Assembly: GCA_019925095.2 (NCBI GenBank)
Contig: CM034401.1
Location: 10,947,338 to 11,011,337, forward strand
Length of the DNA stretch: 64,000 nucleotides
Origin: Dendrolimus kikuchii
Taxonomy: Eukaryota; Arthropoda; Insecta; Lepidoptera; Lasiocampidae
Direction of reading: 5' to 3'
In this document: piece by piece, positions 21,655 through 33,041 of the stretch
Numbering within the stretch: position 1 is the stretch's first letter
Layout of the letters: every line of letters starts with the position of its first letter
Notes under the pieces: model-generated
Seen by the model: the letters and a program-made list of their open reading frames with translations, nothing else
The model's database searches: none
What the model was told of the DNA's origin: nothing
Position numbers and translations under genes: made by a program

Positions 21655-21830
21655 TCTATACTAATATTATAAAGAGGAAAGATTTGTATGTTTCTAACTA
21701 ATAAACTCAAAAACGATTGGATCGATTTCAAAAGTTCTTTCACCATTCGAATGCTACATTATTAATATAGACTATCCTGACGCTGACCCTGAGTAATATA
21801 GACTACATTTATTCTAGAAAAAATTGGAGA
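21655..21830 (+). mobile_element. Helitron 5' end
   Basis: TCTATACTAATATTATAAAG preceded by A at 21654, then a GATTGGATCGATTTC block. The same 5' end occurs in reverse at 29012, 37305 and 56056. The 3' hairpin and CTAG are not found, so this copy is truncated or eroded. Confidence 0.6.
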
Positions 21831-22159
21831 TCCCTACTAAAACTACAATAATTAACCCGAGGTGTAAAGAAATCAGCCATAAAATGTCTTTCCTCGCATG
21901 CGCTGCGGAAACTATTGATGATAGAACAAAAAAAAAAGATTTATAATATTAAAGAACATATCAATATTTACAAAAAACTTCGCGATATCATATGTCTAAA
22001 CTATTATAGTTATGTCACTGTGACTACTTTTTTACATATTAAAAGTTGATAGGAATTCCGACCAAAATCAGACCATGTTAACCATATCAAATAAATCATT
22101 TCGTATTCAAGATTGTTTCAATATCTGTAGATTACTTTTTGAATTATTCAAACAAAATA

Positions 22160-22322
22160 AACAAAATATTTGGCGCTGGAATTGGGTTCTACGATTTTAT
22201 GTGTGTTTGAGTGCGTTCCGGGATGGTTTAAAGTCACAATTAGACCCGGTAGGTGGCACTGGAATTGGGTTCTAGATTTTTATTTTTTCAGGTCAGGACC
22301 ACGTCTGCCGGAACTGCTACTA
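22160..22322 (+). mobile_element. Helitron 3'-region fragment
   Basis: CCGGTAGGTGGCACTGG, TTCTAGATTTTTATTTTTTC and ACGTCTGCCGG parallel the last 125 bp of the complete Helitron at 42457-42778. The final CTAG has become CTAC. Confidence 0.65.
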
Positions 22323-22467
22323 AACCATAAATAAACTTTTATACTTTATCATACATTTTAGTGATTGCTGTTGTGTTGTTTATAGTGTGTGGCTCGCTTG
22401 TGGGAACCAGCACTAAATGTTTGTACACGTCGACGCGCGGGCCTGGTCTGGAAATCAAACATGACAA

Positions 22468-22555
22468 GGTTCGGAACCGGTTTAAAATTAACTGCTTTTT
22501 AAAGGTTATTTATAATCGGTTTTTTTCAACTATTTTGTTCGGAGTTTAAATGTTA
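22468..22555 (+). repeat. Interspersed repeat with GGAACCGGTTTAAA
   Basis: About 85 bp is shared in the same orientation with 48419-48510 (GGAACCGGTTTAAA, ATAATCGGTTT, TCAACTATTT, TTCGGA). Element type unknown. Confidence 0.6.
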
Positions 22556-22712
22556 ATAAAAATGAATAATTCATTAAACCAAACACCCGACTGCAAAAGA
22601 GACAATTTAAAAGTAATGCAATATAAAGACTGAAAGAAGTTTGAGAATAGAAAATCAAATTAAAAAAATTAACTGTAAACAAAGTAAACGCTTCGGTTTA
22701 ACTAATATATAT

Positions 22713-23207
22713 TATGAGATGAAAGCCTTTATTTTGGCCAGGGGAAATCCGATTGAGTACCATAAGCCGCGACAAGCACAGAAGCTTTTGGGAGGTAGCA
22801 CGCGACGCGTGTGTGGGATTCGTCAGGTCGGGGTAGCACTAGCATATCCAGCCAGAACTGGTGCCATGGTATTGCAACTCACCAGTTAGGGATACCCACT
22901 TAAATCTTTGGGTGTTCCGTTCTGCGCCTTATGCCAGGGCTACGGGAAAACGGGAGTCCCAACTTCGCGCGCCCTGGCAGGCGGGAGCCTCGCACACAGG
23001 CCTCTTCTACTGCCGGGGGACTACTTTTATCCCTTGGAATCTTCTAGGTCTAAACCAGGGCGTGGCGCGGTTTGTAACGCCACCACGGGAGGAGAGGTGA
23101 GCGCGCGCGGAACACTTGTGCTCTCATCTCGATGGCATGTGCAGGTGAGTGAGAACCCCTATACCCCAAGGGGACCCACCCGCGCCGTCCGTATGAGCTG
23201 AAAGCCT
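22713..23207 (-). mobile_element. R1-like LINE 3' UTR insertion (copy B)
   Basis: The insert is 22729-23191, flanked by a 16-bp duplication with one mismatch: TATGAGATGAAAGCCT and TATGAGCTGAAAGCCT. Its content parallels 38840-39290 (GCCAGGGG, ACTCACCAGTTAGGGATACC, GGGCTACGGGA). It is severely 5'-truncated, with no ORF2 left. Confidence 0.85.
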
Positions 23208-24994
23208 AAGTTAACTGCTACTAATTTTAATGCGGATATTTAACTTATGCTTTGAGCTCACACATTTTATGAACATAAACTTTTTAAAGCATTTTATTAT
23301 TTCTAATTATATGTTAAACATGTTATACATTTATGTAAAAATGTTTTAATTTTCTTTATTTTAATACTCTACTTGATAGGATTTGTTAATTATTTTTAGT
23401 TAACGTATTAGGTACTCTGTTGCGCCAAAATCCCCAACTTTGTTCTTTTCCAAACACCTAATAAAGGACACTTGGGTTTTTAAGACGAAGATAACGATAC
23501 CTGTCGAAATCCATCAAGCAGTTTGGAAGATACGAGATAATATAGAAATTTACGAACATACAACATGTGCGCGAAAAACGTAACCTTTCCTCCTATAGCA
23601 GTTGGGTAAAGTGTTATTTAAACCTCCATTACCCGATTTCTTCCGCGAACTTTCTCTATATGACAAACATTTGCAATATAAGTAAATGCGACTGACACTT
23701 GCTGTACCATATGCCTGCATTTTGAAGGTAAACCGATCGAAATCGATTTGTCCAGCAAAACCTATTTATAATCTACCTATTAAACTTTTGTTGTCAAAAA
23801 CCGTTTAGTAACTTAAAACTGAAAAGAATAGTTCTTAAAAAGACTATATCCTGTTTCATTATCTATAATAATATAAAATTCTAAACATTCCGTACATACA
23901 TGCCAGTATACAAAAAGGGAAGGAAATATGCATGCATGAAGAATATGTACTGAAGTATGAATAAGATTGGTGTTACCATGACTCTAAAACCATTGTTCGG
24001 CATTAAATAGTAAAGATCACGAAACGCAGATGCGTTGTAAGTCCTGCCCTCACGGCGTATCAAACCTAAAGAACCTGACGTTAGAGGTAGTATCACGTTT
24101 TAACAATTAAAAACATGGCGGTCAGTGTGAACTTGAACTCGCTATATATCACGCCGGCGTCTGCACCCGTAACCTGTAATTTGTAAATGAACAGGCACTA
24201 AACTGCATTAAAAGTTATCTTTTGCTAAAAAGATTGTCTACGCACTATAGACCTGCATGAAGTAGAGAAATAAATATTTATTAGGTCAAAAAGTAATTTT
24301 TGATAATAATAATAATTATCATTAGTATTCTTAAGTTTACAGTCACACTTATGAAATATGATAGGAATGCTCACATGCTGAAGTATACTTATAATACATT
24401 TTTAATATGTCTGGTAACTCCGAAGCTATAGAAAGCTTGTTAAGTGGTTGAGCTTTAACGGGAATTGTAATATTCATGTGAAAAATAATGTTAAAATTGT
24501 TACATGGTACTTACTACACATACTTACATGAATTGCAATTTTCTTTATTAAATAAAGCTGTAAATTCATCGTCTATTTATAAAATCTTTCTTTTATTGTG
24601 CTATAGAGTGTAACAAAGGTTCCATTGTCCAGTCATTTAAATAAATTTTGTATGCGTTCTAAATCTTTTATTCGCCAAGTTAGATAAACGACTATCTTCT
24701 GTAAACAACTTTCACAGACTTCAACTACTAGATAAATTTAATTTTACTATTGCAGCTTGTAGGCTTTTGTTGTGAGAAGGTTCCAATGACACACACTTGT
24801 TTTAAGTATTAAATATGGTTTTATTTGTAGAGTACACTGTCAATATAAGACTTGTAAAGAGAAGGGAAGTAAGAAGTCGATAGGTGGCGTTGCTGTTACA
24901 TCGCTCTGGTAATGTTATAGTAAACACAGCTAGATATAAATTACTGATATTGAACTTATTTATACCCATGCGGTGCACTATCAATGGTAAACTA
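23208..24994. other. AT-rich sequence, nothing recognised
   Basis: No supported gene. Short frames on the minus strand (23881-24096, 24802-24984) lack domain character. Confidence 0.5.
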
Positions 24995-25090
24995 ATAGCT
25001 GGTTCTTATGTCTTACTATTCATTCACTTTTGCATTACCATCGGCAACGGTTGAATTTTGACATTACTCGTATTGAAGTTTCTTACAATG
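24995..25090 (+). repeat. Partial MITE copy
   Basis: TAATAGCTGGTTCTTATG, then TTACTATTCATTCAC, TTGCATTACCATCGG and ATTTTGACATTAC correspond to the left half of the MITE at 27950-28098. Confidence 0.6.
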
Positions 25091-27549
25091 ATAATTGTTT
25101 ACTTTGCTTTTCTTTGTTTGTTTACTTTATTATTTTGTTTGTTTAGATAATATTCATACCGCCTGCCCCAAAGGAATATACGAAATTTTAGGCTCCCACC
25201 CGCCTCGCCACACAAGTTTCCGACGTCCAAAAAAGTCCGTTGGCCAGCTGGATGTTTATTTAGACCGTGGTAATACTGCGTGTATTTATGAACTAGAAAA
25301 TGATTTGCACGAAGCAATATGATGCGTTTGTGAATAGGCAGCATTGCTAAACGCTAAGTCCGCTTCGATGCGACCTCCTTGCGTTGGTTGAATAAGTTTT
25401 ACGACCGAGCGCATCTAGGACGACTGAGTTGTAAAATATTTGGAAACAAAGTTTAATCTTAAACGCTCTTGCCATCACAATTCTATTGTTCATAGGAAAT
25501 TACAATGCTAATAATACGTAGGTACCTACGATGTTGTGTATAAAAATGTGGATACAAACATTTTATATGATACTGTAAATAAATATTATCTTTGATTCAA
25601 AGAAAATACTTATATATATTGAATAACATTGATATCAATGAATGAATGCAACTTCGTTTAAAATTTCTAGTTAGTAAAGATTTATTTAATACAGCTTACT
25701 ATTCAGTATCATAAAATGATTATTGGACAAACTTAAATAAAACTAAAAGTTTTTATTTTATTTTAAGTTTTAATATATATATTAAATTTTCACAAGTTGT
25801 AGATCTTACAGTTCACAAAGGCAGGCCGGCTTTACTTGCGGTAAACACGTATCTGTGTGCCTGTGAAACGTAAAGCGGATATAATTGGGCGGCATGCTCA
25901 CGGCTGATCGTACCGTCAGACACGCACACTAACGCAATGTGCATGTACATTGTACAGTTCAACCACAACTAAAGCTCTCTCGCCTTTATGGATTGCAATA
26001 ACTATACGTTGGGGAATCTACCTATCCATGCTACTTCTACTGGGAACGAATTACAGGCATAAGAAATTATTATTTAATATTCTAAGGGATAATATATGTG
26101 CTAATTATCTCAGAATAACAAAAAGGACATCAGGCTATAAAGTGGATGCTTCGGATGCAACCGTGATTTAACGATATCATAAGATATACAGATAACTCAT
26201 TATAATTGATCAGAATAAATAAACACAAAAATAACAGTTACAATGTTTTCAGGCAAAATAATTAAATAATAATTATTATTCTTAATAATATCATGATAAT
26301 ATTAACTTGCTTACATACTGTAATGCGTGACATTTTGTTTTCACTTTTACTTGTAATTTTTGTAAAGAAATTTTATCCAGTATCACCATTCATGCCACAA
26401 GTGCACGTAATTATGGCGATTGAGGTAGGGTTGCTACTATTTCAATTCAAGTGGGGGACGCTTAAGTAACAAGCATTTCTCTCTGGAATCAGTTTCATAC
26501 GTTAAATTTTTTATATAACTACTAAAATGATTTTCTAAATATTCTCCAAGCCCTTTGTCTTACATGAGTTGACAGATATTCTTATTAGTTTATCTTGGAG
26601 AAAATAATGATATTGACATCAATTTTAATGTTAAAAAGGTTTCAGTAATTATGTATGAAAGAATGACATACATTACATAAAAATAGTGTTAACTTTTATA
26701 GCGGTGGCCTGCTCTACTATGTTATTAGGTGCGAGCAAAAGCCAGGTAAAAAGAACTAAAAACATGTATCTATAACGTTACTTGTTTGCCCTTGACTTCG
26801 TTCGCTCGGGATTGACATTAATTTTGATCAATTTAAACAATATCTTTATAAATTATCCACATAAACTACGTGTTATTTTGATATATAAACTATATACTGT
26901 AAAGTTTTAATGAAATCGGTTTAATAGTTTTGATGTGCATTAGTGATAAACATTATTTATCCTCAACAACAATCTCGTTTATAATGTTAATAGGATAATA
27001 ATAATAATGAAAGTACATAAGGCGGAAGACGTAAGTTTAGACCAAACTGGAGAAGTACAGATTCTGCCTGCCCATGTTGAATTTTGAACTTTCATTTTCT
27101 GTATTTGACTAAGGTCATACAGTATTATTACAGTGTATTTAACAATCAACAATAAAAAAACAGCGTATAATTCCAGTAATGGATCTTACTTTTTAAATCA
27201 AATAATTAACAAATAGAATAGTAACATAAAACTAAATTAATAGTGTTTTCAATTAAAAGTAAGTTAAAGTAATTATCGACGGGAAAGATTATTTGTTTAA
27301 ACGATATTTGGAAAATCTGTCGGGAGCAGAGTTCAATGTTTCAAATGACCTAAAAAAAGGCTTTATGTTCCTATATTTGTAAAAGTTAAATATAATATCT
27401 ATAGATTTTAATTGGAAACCAGATTCTTTATAAATATATCCTTAAGTTTGAGGCACTAGGATGTAAAGAAGACCATCAAGTTATGTATATCACAAAATGT
27501 CACTTAACATTTGATACTAATATTTTAGTTAAATATTAATGTCAAGTTG
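25091..27549. other. Mostly AT-rich, no supported gene
   Basis: Overlapping frames at 25095-25345 on both strands have higher GC but no motif I recognise. Positions 26790-27000 contain an eroded Helitron-like block (TTGACTTCGTTCGCTCGGG). Confidence 0.45.
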
Positions 27550-27562
27550 GTAGGCAACCCTA

Positions 27563-27769
27563 ATGACTGCAAGCGAAGTCATGAACGCAAAGCGTCTTGT
27601 CGGTATTCGATTCGCAAACACGTGGTCTTACTCTCTACAGCCAGTGTCGCTGGGAGAAAGTGCCGGGCGATCTCAACGCAAACTTATTGACATCACTTTA
27701 GCTCAGAGTCGAGGTCAAGCGCAGAACAAGTTTCATTCTCATTATTTATCTTTCTTTGTAAAGAAGTAA
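27563..27769 (+). other. Unassigned ORF in a locally GC-richer tract
   Basis: A 68-codon frame with ordinary codon use (SYSLQPVSLGESAGRSQRKL) sits in AT-rich DNA, without domain, signal peptide or clear splice sites. It could equally be a 5' UTR exon or a repeat relic. No function proposed. Confidence 0.2.
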
Positions 27770-27949
27770 AAGTTGAATTGTTAAGAGTTACTTGCAACGC
27801 TTTAATAAGTAGAATATGTCAATGTTTCTCACATGAGTTTTTATGGGTTTATTATGTGAAGTATCAAAAGCGTTGGTTAGTATATATTTGCTAAAATAAT
27901 AATGAATAGGCTAGGTATTTTTTACATACATTTATATACTATATGTATA

Positions 27950-28098
27950 CTAATGGCTGGTTCCTATATGTAACTATTCACTCACTTGCCTTACCATCGG
28001 TAGAAATTTGACATTGCATGGACCTTACGTAAAATTTTAACCGATAGTAAGGCCGATAGTAAATGAACGGTTCGTAAGATATAGGAACCGGCTATTAA
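27950..28098. mobile_element. Short TIR element (MITE)
   Basis: The left end TAATGGCTGGTTCCTATA and right end TATAGGAACCGGCTATTA are imperfect inverted repeats. A second, internal inverted block follows (TTACCATCGGT and ACCGATAGTAA). About 150 bp, no ORF. Partial copies lie at 11165 and 24995. Confidence 0.75.
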
Positions 28099-28240
28099 TA
28101 AACGTCTGGTTAGAATTTTAACTACCTTGGTTCCAAAATCGAAATCCTTAACCTTTTTAAAAATAAAGGAGATTAAAAACAGAAAGTCAAGTTTTAAATA
28201 GTGTTAAATGCGTAATTGTTTAATTATGTTATATCTTTAA

Positions 28241-29012
28241 CTAGCTGTGCCCGCGACGTCGTCCGCGTGGAATTTGCTTTCAAAACCTTCCGATTTTGAA
28301 ACATTCTTCATTGGTGCTCCGCTCCTATTGGCCTTAGCGTGATGATATATATCCTATAACCTTCATCGATAAATGGGCTATCCAAGACTGAAACAATTTT
28401 TCAAATCAGACCAGTAGTTTCTGAGATTAGCGCGTTCAATTTTAGTATATTTGGCTACAACACTAATACTTACATTTTAAATATCGCGATATCTTTTGAT
28501 TGAAACTTCCGAATTGAATAATTCAAAAAGTTCTAGAAAGGTATTGAATTCGTCTTGAATATGGAGTAATTTATTTTGATAAGGATTAATACCAAGGTAC
28601 AAAATAAAGAGTTTTTAAAGCGACGGCATTTTAATTATTTAAAAAAATAAAAGAAAACACATTGTGAGATAACTACAATAGTTAGACATATGGTTACGCG
28701 ATATTTTTTGTAGACAATTATATGTTCTGCAAAGTGGTAGTACATTGTTTTGTTCTATAATCAATAGTTTTCGCAGCGCACGCCGTGTAAGAATTTTTCG
28801 GGTCATTTTTTACACCTTGGGTTACATTATTGGACTTTTAGTAAGGATTCCTAATTAAAAAAATATAATATAGCCTTCCTCGATAAATGTACTATTCAAC
28901 ACTGAAAGAATTTTTCAAATCGGACCAGCGGTTCCTGAGATTAGCGCCTTTAAACAAACAAACAAACAAACTCTTCAGCTTTATAATATATTAGTATTAT
29001 TATTAGTATAGA
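28241..29012 (-). mobile_element. Helitron, complete ends
   Basis: On the minus strand it starts TCTATACTAATAATAATACT with A before it. It ends in ...CCACGCGGACGACGTCGCGG, then GCACAGCTAG (CTAG at 28241-28244) before T, the expected A/T target. Blocks with GATAAATG, CACTGAAAGAATTTTTCAAA and GAGATTAGCGC occur twice (about 28365-28435 and 28875-28955), so the element is internally duplicated. No ORF. A mariner starts 15 bp away. Confidence 0.75.
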
Positions 29013-29112
29013 TTAGTACATCCTGTACCAGGCCACTCAAAAAGTATTGCGAAAAAAAGTTTTTTGTACGGGAGACTGGCCAGTTATAATCTATTTTGAA
29101 AATATGTTTATT

Positions 29113-29184
29113 TACAACTTTGTTCGTGCCTACCCCGCAAGGGAACTGGCGTGAAGTTATGTATGTATGTATGTATGTACAACT
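29113..29184 (+). mobile_element. Short tetranucleotide-tailed retroposon, 5'-truncated, inside mariner
   Basis: TGTTCGTGCCTACCCCGCAA, then GGCGTGAAGTT and (ATGT)n at about 29120-29177. A 7-bp duplication TACAACT flanks it (29113-29119 and 29178-29184). It inserted after the mariner. Confidence 0.8.
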
Positions 29185-29259
29185 AAAAAGCGTTACAGTT
29201 TCAAAATTTCCCTCCACATTGTTTGCGAGCTAATTTAAACGATCGTGTCTTATTGAAAA

Positions 29260-30215
29260 ATGGATCTGCGCCAGGAACATTTTCGCGCTATAATTTTTTA
29301 CGATTTCAAGTGTCGACTGAAACCGGAAGAATTTTACGATAGACTTCAAATGACATTCATGGATGAACACCCTTTTAAGGCAACCGTGTATAGTTGGTAC
29401 AACGAATTCAAGTGCGGTCGACTAACTTTGGGGCATGAAAAATGAAGTGGTCGCCCTTTGATGGCTGTTACGGAAGAAAACATGCTAGCAGTGAAAAAAT
29501 TAATTCCAGACAATAGGCATGTTACTTAATAAGATAGTTTTACGCTGGGTGCCGCACAACCTCACCGATGCTCAGACGCAGGCCCGGGTGGAATGATGCC
29601 GTGATATTATAAACAAATTTGAAGCAGGCTCGTCTCGGCGTGTTTAGGACATCATTACAGGTGATAAGTCCTGGATTTATAAATACGATCTAGAAACGAA
29701 GCGCCAGTCGACGGTTTGGGTGTTTCGAAAAGAATCAACGCCTACCAAAGCGAAACGATCTAAAAGCGGGGGGAAGATTTTTATCGCGAGTTTTTTCAAT
29801 TTGACTGGCTACTTGGTCTCAATTCCTTTACAGAACCAAAGAAGCATCAACACCAAAAGGTATAGGTACTACCAAATGCTTGGCAGAAGGTTTCTTTGTT
29901 GTGAGCAACAAGCGACCAAACACAGGGCTCCCAGGCCTACTGCTGCACAAAACGAGGGACTTCCTGGACAGCAGCACGCCGTTGAAACTCCTCGCTTACC
30001 CTCCTTACAGCCCTGACCTAGCACCATGTGACTTCTTTTTATTCCCGAAAATAAAAAATCAGCTCAAAGGGATACAATTTCCGTCGCCGGATGATGCGCT
30101 GTCGGCTTTCGAGCAAGCTGTAAACGAGGTGTCTGCGGCCAACTGGAAAAAGTATTTTGAAAACTGGTTCAGACGCATGAAACTTTGTATAGAGGCTTGT
30201 GGAGAGTTTTATTGA
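29260..30215 (+). pseudogene. mariner transposase pseudogene
   Basis: The N-terminal helix-turn-helix region reads MDLRQEHFRAIIFYDFKCRL ... ATVYSWYNEFKCGR. After stops and shifts come TGDKSWIYKYDLETKRQSTV (first catalytic Asp region) and, in another frame, LLAYPPYSPDLAPCDFFLFP (third catalytic Asp) to GEFY and stop. The second-Asp block, normally HHDN-like, is disrupted at LLLHKTRDF. Several frameshifts make it inactive. The transposase would cut and paste the element at TA sites. Confidence 0.88.
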
Positions 30216-30299
30216 AAAGATTTATTGAAAAAATATTTACGCATAAAACCTCTATTTTATATTTTCGCAAAACTTTCTGAGTGTCCCACGTATATCATC

Positions 30300-31254
30300 A
30301 CCAATGAAGTATTTTGTCGTATTCATGTGTGTTTATTACAGCAAAATATTTTTAATAGTGGAATATTCTTCCAACATCTGGCAGCTGAATTGCGGTTGCT
30401 GCCCTTAAAAGCGGCTGAATAGTGTAAAGTTCTGCAAACTGCCCTTGATTAGTAAATCTATGTGAGCCTGTCCACGAAAGTTTTTCAAAAATGTATATAG
30501 GTTAGATAGATTACATCTTCCTGTCCACTTTCATCCATTTGGACTCATAGTTTCCGAGAAAATAACTGTGACATAAAAAAATTGAAGGACGGGCTGGACA
30601 ATTTCATAAGAATATCTTTTTGCCATAATGACTACGGAACTCTAAGGACGGACAGTTTATGATTAGTATGAATAACAAATTTCATTTAACATTTGTCATT
30701 TATTTTGAAGTTACAGACAGACACTTTCATTTTATTTATTGATATTTTATTCATTGTAAACAAAAAACACTTTACCAACCTCGGAACACTTTACCAAAGT
30801 TTTATCACAATCTGATCAATGGTTTAGGAACACATATTGGACAAACATACAAATATTGATTTTATTATAGATTTTTTGACCCCCGGGCGTCCTCAGTACA
30901 CCCTACCAAAGTTTCATCTTAATCTGACCAGTGGTTTAAGAGTTCATCGAGGGCAAATATACAAATGTTGATTTTTATTTATAAGAATATTATTTCTCAA
31001 CGTCCGCAATTTGGACAATAGATACTTATATTTTAGATTCACACACTTTTTAATATAATTACCTGACGGTGACTCCTATAATTATATTGCGGACATTAAA
31101 CTGAATATAGAAGAAGGTTTAGAATTAGGTTTCTTAATTAAAATACTTCACACATCGTCGACCTTTGGAAGTCTAGCTCTAGCCTCGCAAATTAATTTTA
31201 TTGTTTCAAAAGTAATTAAAATTATTTTTATTAGGACATTTTAAAAGTTGGATG
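30300..31254. other. Eroded interspersed repeats
   Basis: 30470-30660 resembles 12060-12240. 30780-30990 is two units of the repeat at 12850-13030 in reverse orientation. No coding signal. Confidence 0.5.
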
Positions 31255-31390
31255 ATAAAATATTTTGGGATTGTCTGGAAGAGATCGCTTTTTAGCGATA
31301 AGACCGCCCTTTGTACATAACTAGATATAATTTTAGTCTTTAAGTTCATGTTTGTATTGGTGTACAATAAAGAGTTATCTATCTATCTAT
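31255..31390 (+). mobile_element. LINE 3' tail with hairpin and (ATCT)n
   Basis: GATCGCTTTTTAGCGAT is a stem-loop followed by AAGACCGCCCTTTG, TTGTATTGGTGTACAATAAA and an (ATCT)n tail. This is a common insect LINE 3' UTR ending. The hairpin also appears in reverse at 14425-14450. Confidence 0.7.
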
Positions 31391-32900
31391 ATTTTTATCC
31401 CATCTATTCGGAAAGAGGTGAAAGGTTCCTCGATAAGTGCGACCAAAATGGGCCATTCCGGTGCACTTGATATCAGTGACGAAATGACTTTTGAATTTGG
31501 AACACTATTTTAATTAGAAAGTTCTAACGCAATTCGCTTCGATAAACTCCTGGCCGGTAATAAATAAAAGCGCGCCTGCCGACGCGCCGTTGGCCAAATT
31601 ATAAAGAAAATCTTGTTCCATATTTTATTACTTTTTATCAAAATATTACAGACAATTTTTATTTGATTCCCACAAATTGTATAATAGATGAGTTCTAGCA
31701 GTGAACGTGAAATATTAACACCAGGAAGTGTAAAATTAAACGCAGAAATTAAACAAGTTACTACCAAACAAATCGAGAGAAAACGTATCTAATATTAATA
31801 TAAGTTTTCTTCACTACTAAAAGCATCTCTTATTTATTTTTCTTATAGAGAGGGATGAAAAGCAGAGTTGTACCACACGGTACCAAAATTATTCAAACAA
31901 TCGCTCTCCCCCCTCAATACATTATTTTGGTTCCTTGTGACACCATCTACTATTTAACGCCTGTTCTTTTATATGTAAAAATATTAGAATATATTGTAAA
32001 ATATGTCTGCTCCTGTATTAAACGTGTATGTTTGTCTGCCTATAAACTGTAATAACATTGGAATTTATTATAGACCAGCTGAACAAAGTCTATTAAATGT
32101 AGTTCATTACACTTTTAGATGGGTTCTTTGCAATTTACGAAAACATAAAGATAAAGCTACTCTATTCGTTTGTTCGTAACCTACTTGCCTTTTTTGATAA
32201 TTATTATTGTTATAGTACAAGCGATTATTAACACACTCAAACTTTATGGAGCTTACTTTTACTACGACTTGGCTGATTTCCCTCGGTACTTGTTTTGTAA
32301 GAATTTCTTAGTTATAACATGGACGAAAATATCTGCTTTAGTTTCAGTGACTGGGTTCAAATGAAGATGCATTTCTTATTCGAATAAAATAACGAATTAA
32401 AGATTAGCTAGATTTGTGCATATTATATGAGATATCTGTAAAGTTTGACGTTAATAACAATATCGCATTTCAAATAACGTATTAAGCCCTTGACTAAATT
32501 TGCATTATGTCTTTATTAGTGCTTTAGTTAAAGAATTACAGCGTAGGTTTAAGGCGTTGGTAAATTATGGTATCGAGATTATTAATCAAATTACCCAAAT
32601 AGCTCAGTATCTGATATAAAGCGTATTATTCTTGTATCCTGATAGGCAGTCTGATGTTGTATTTTTTATTGATAATCTATATGCTTTAGAAAAAATACTT
32701 TAGTGATTGAATAATTTTGGTTTATGTCGTAACTGATTTGAAATTAATGACTTGTAAGCTATCGGGACTACTTGGAAGAGATTTCTCAGGGTTTCTTCTT
32801 ACCCTTTAGGTATTGTAACCTTAAAAAAGTGTTCGTAAATGTAATAGGGGTCTCAGGACAGCCCACATTTTAATTGAAGGCTTTTCAAATAAATTAATCA
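31391..32900. other. AT-rich sequence, nothing coding
   Basis: Only a shared repeat block near 31965-32000 (see 8290-8410) is recognisable. Confidence 0.5.
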
Positions 32901-33041
32901 ATTGTTATTTATTTACATACATACATACATACATAACTTCACGCCAGTTCCCTTGTGGGGTAGGCATGAACAACAGAGCGCCATTTAGGCCCATTCTTAC
33001 ACACCTCACTTGCTTCTTTGACATTCATTGTTATTTATTTA
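32901..33041 (-). mobile_element. Short tetranucleotide-tailed retroposon, full-length copy
   Basis: Minus-sense, with the same ends as the copy at 2290-2406. A perfect 15-bp duplication ATTGTTATTTATTTA flanks it (32901-32915 and 33027-33041). Confidence 0.87.

Larger units (their letters stand above)
29028..30290 (+). mobile_element. mariner-like transposon, inactive
   Basis: The left terminal repeat CCAGGCCACTCAAAAAGTAT and the right one (reverse complement CGTGGGACACTCAGAAAGTT) are flanked by TA at 29026-29027 and 30291-30292, the mariner target. The interior encodes a broken transposase, and a retroposon sits in the 5' leader at 29120-29177. Confidence 0.88.

Noticed and set aside
25095..25345. 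Overlapping 75- and 81-codon frames on opposite strands
   Set aside because: No motif, splice sites or repeat match; coding status cannot be supported.
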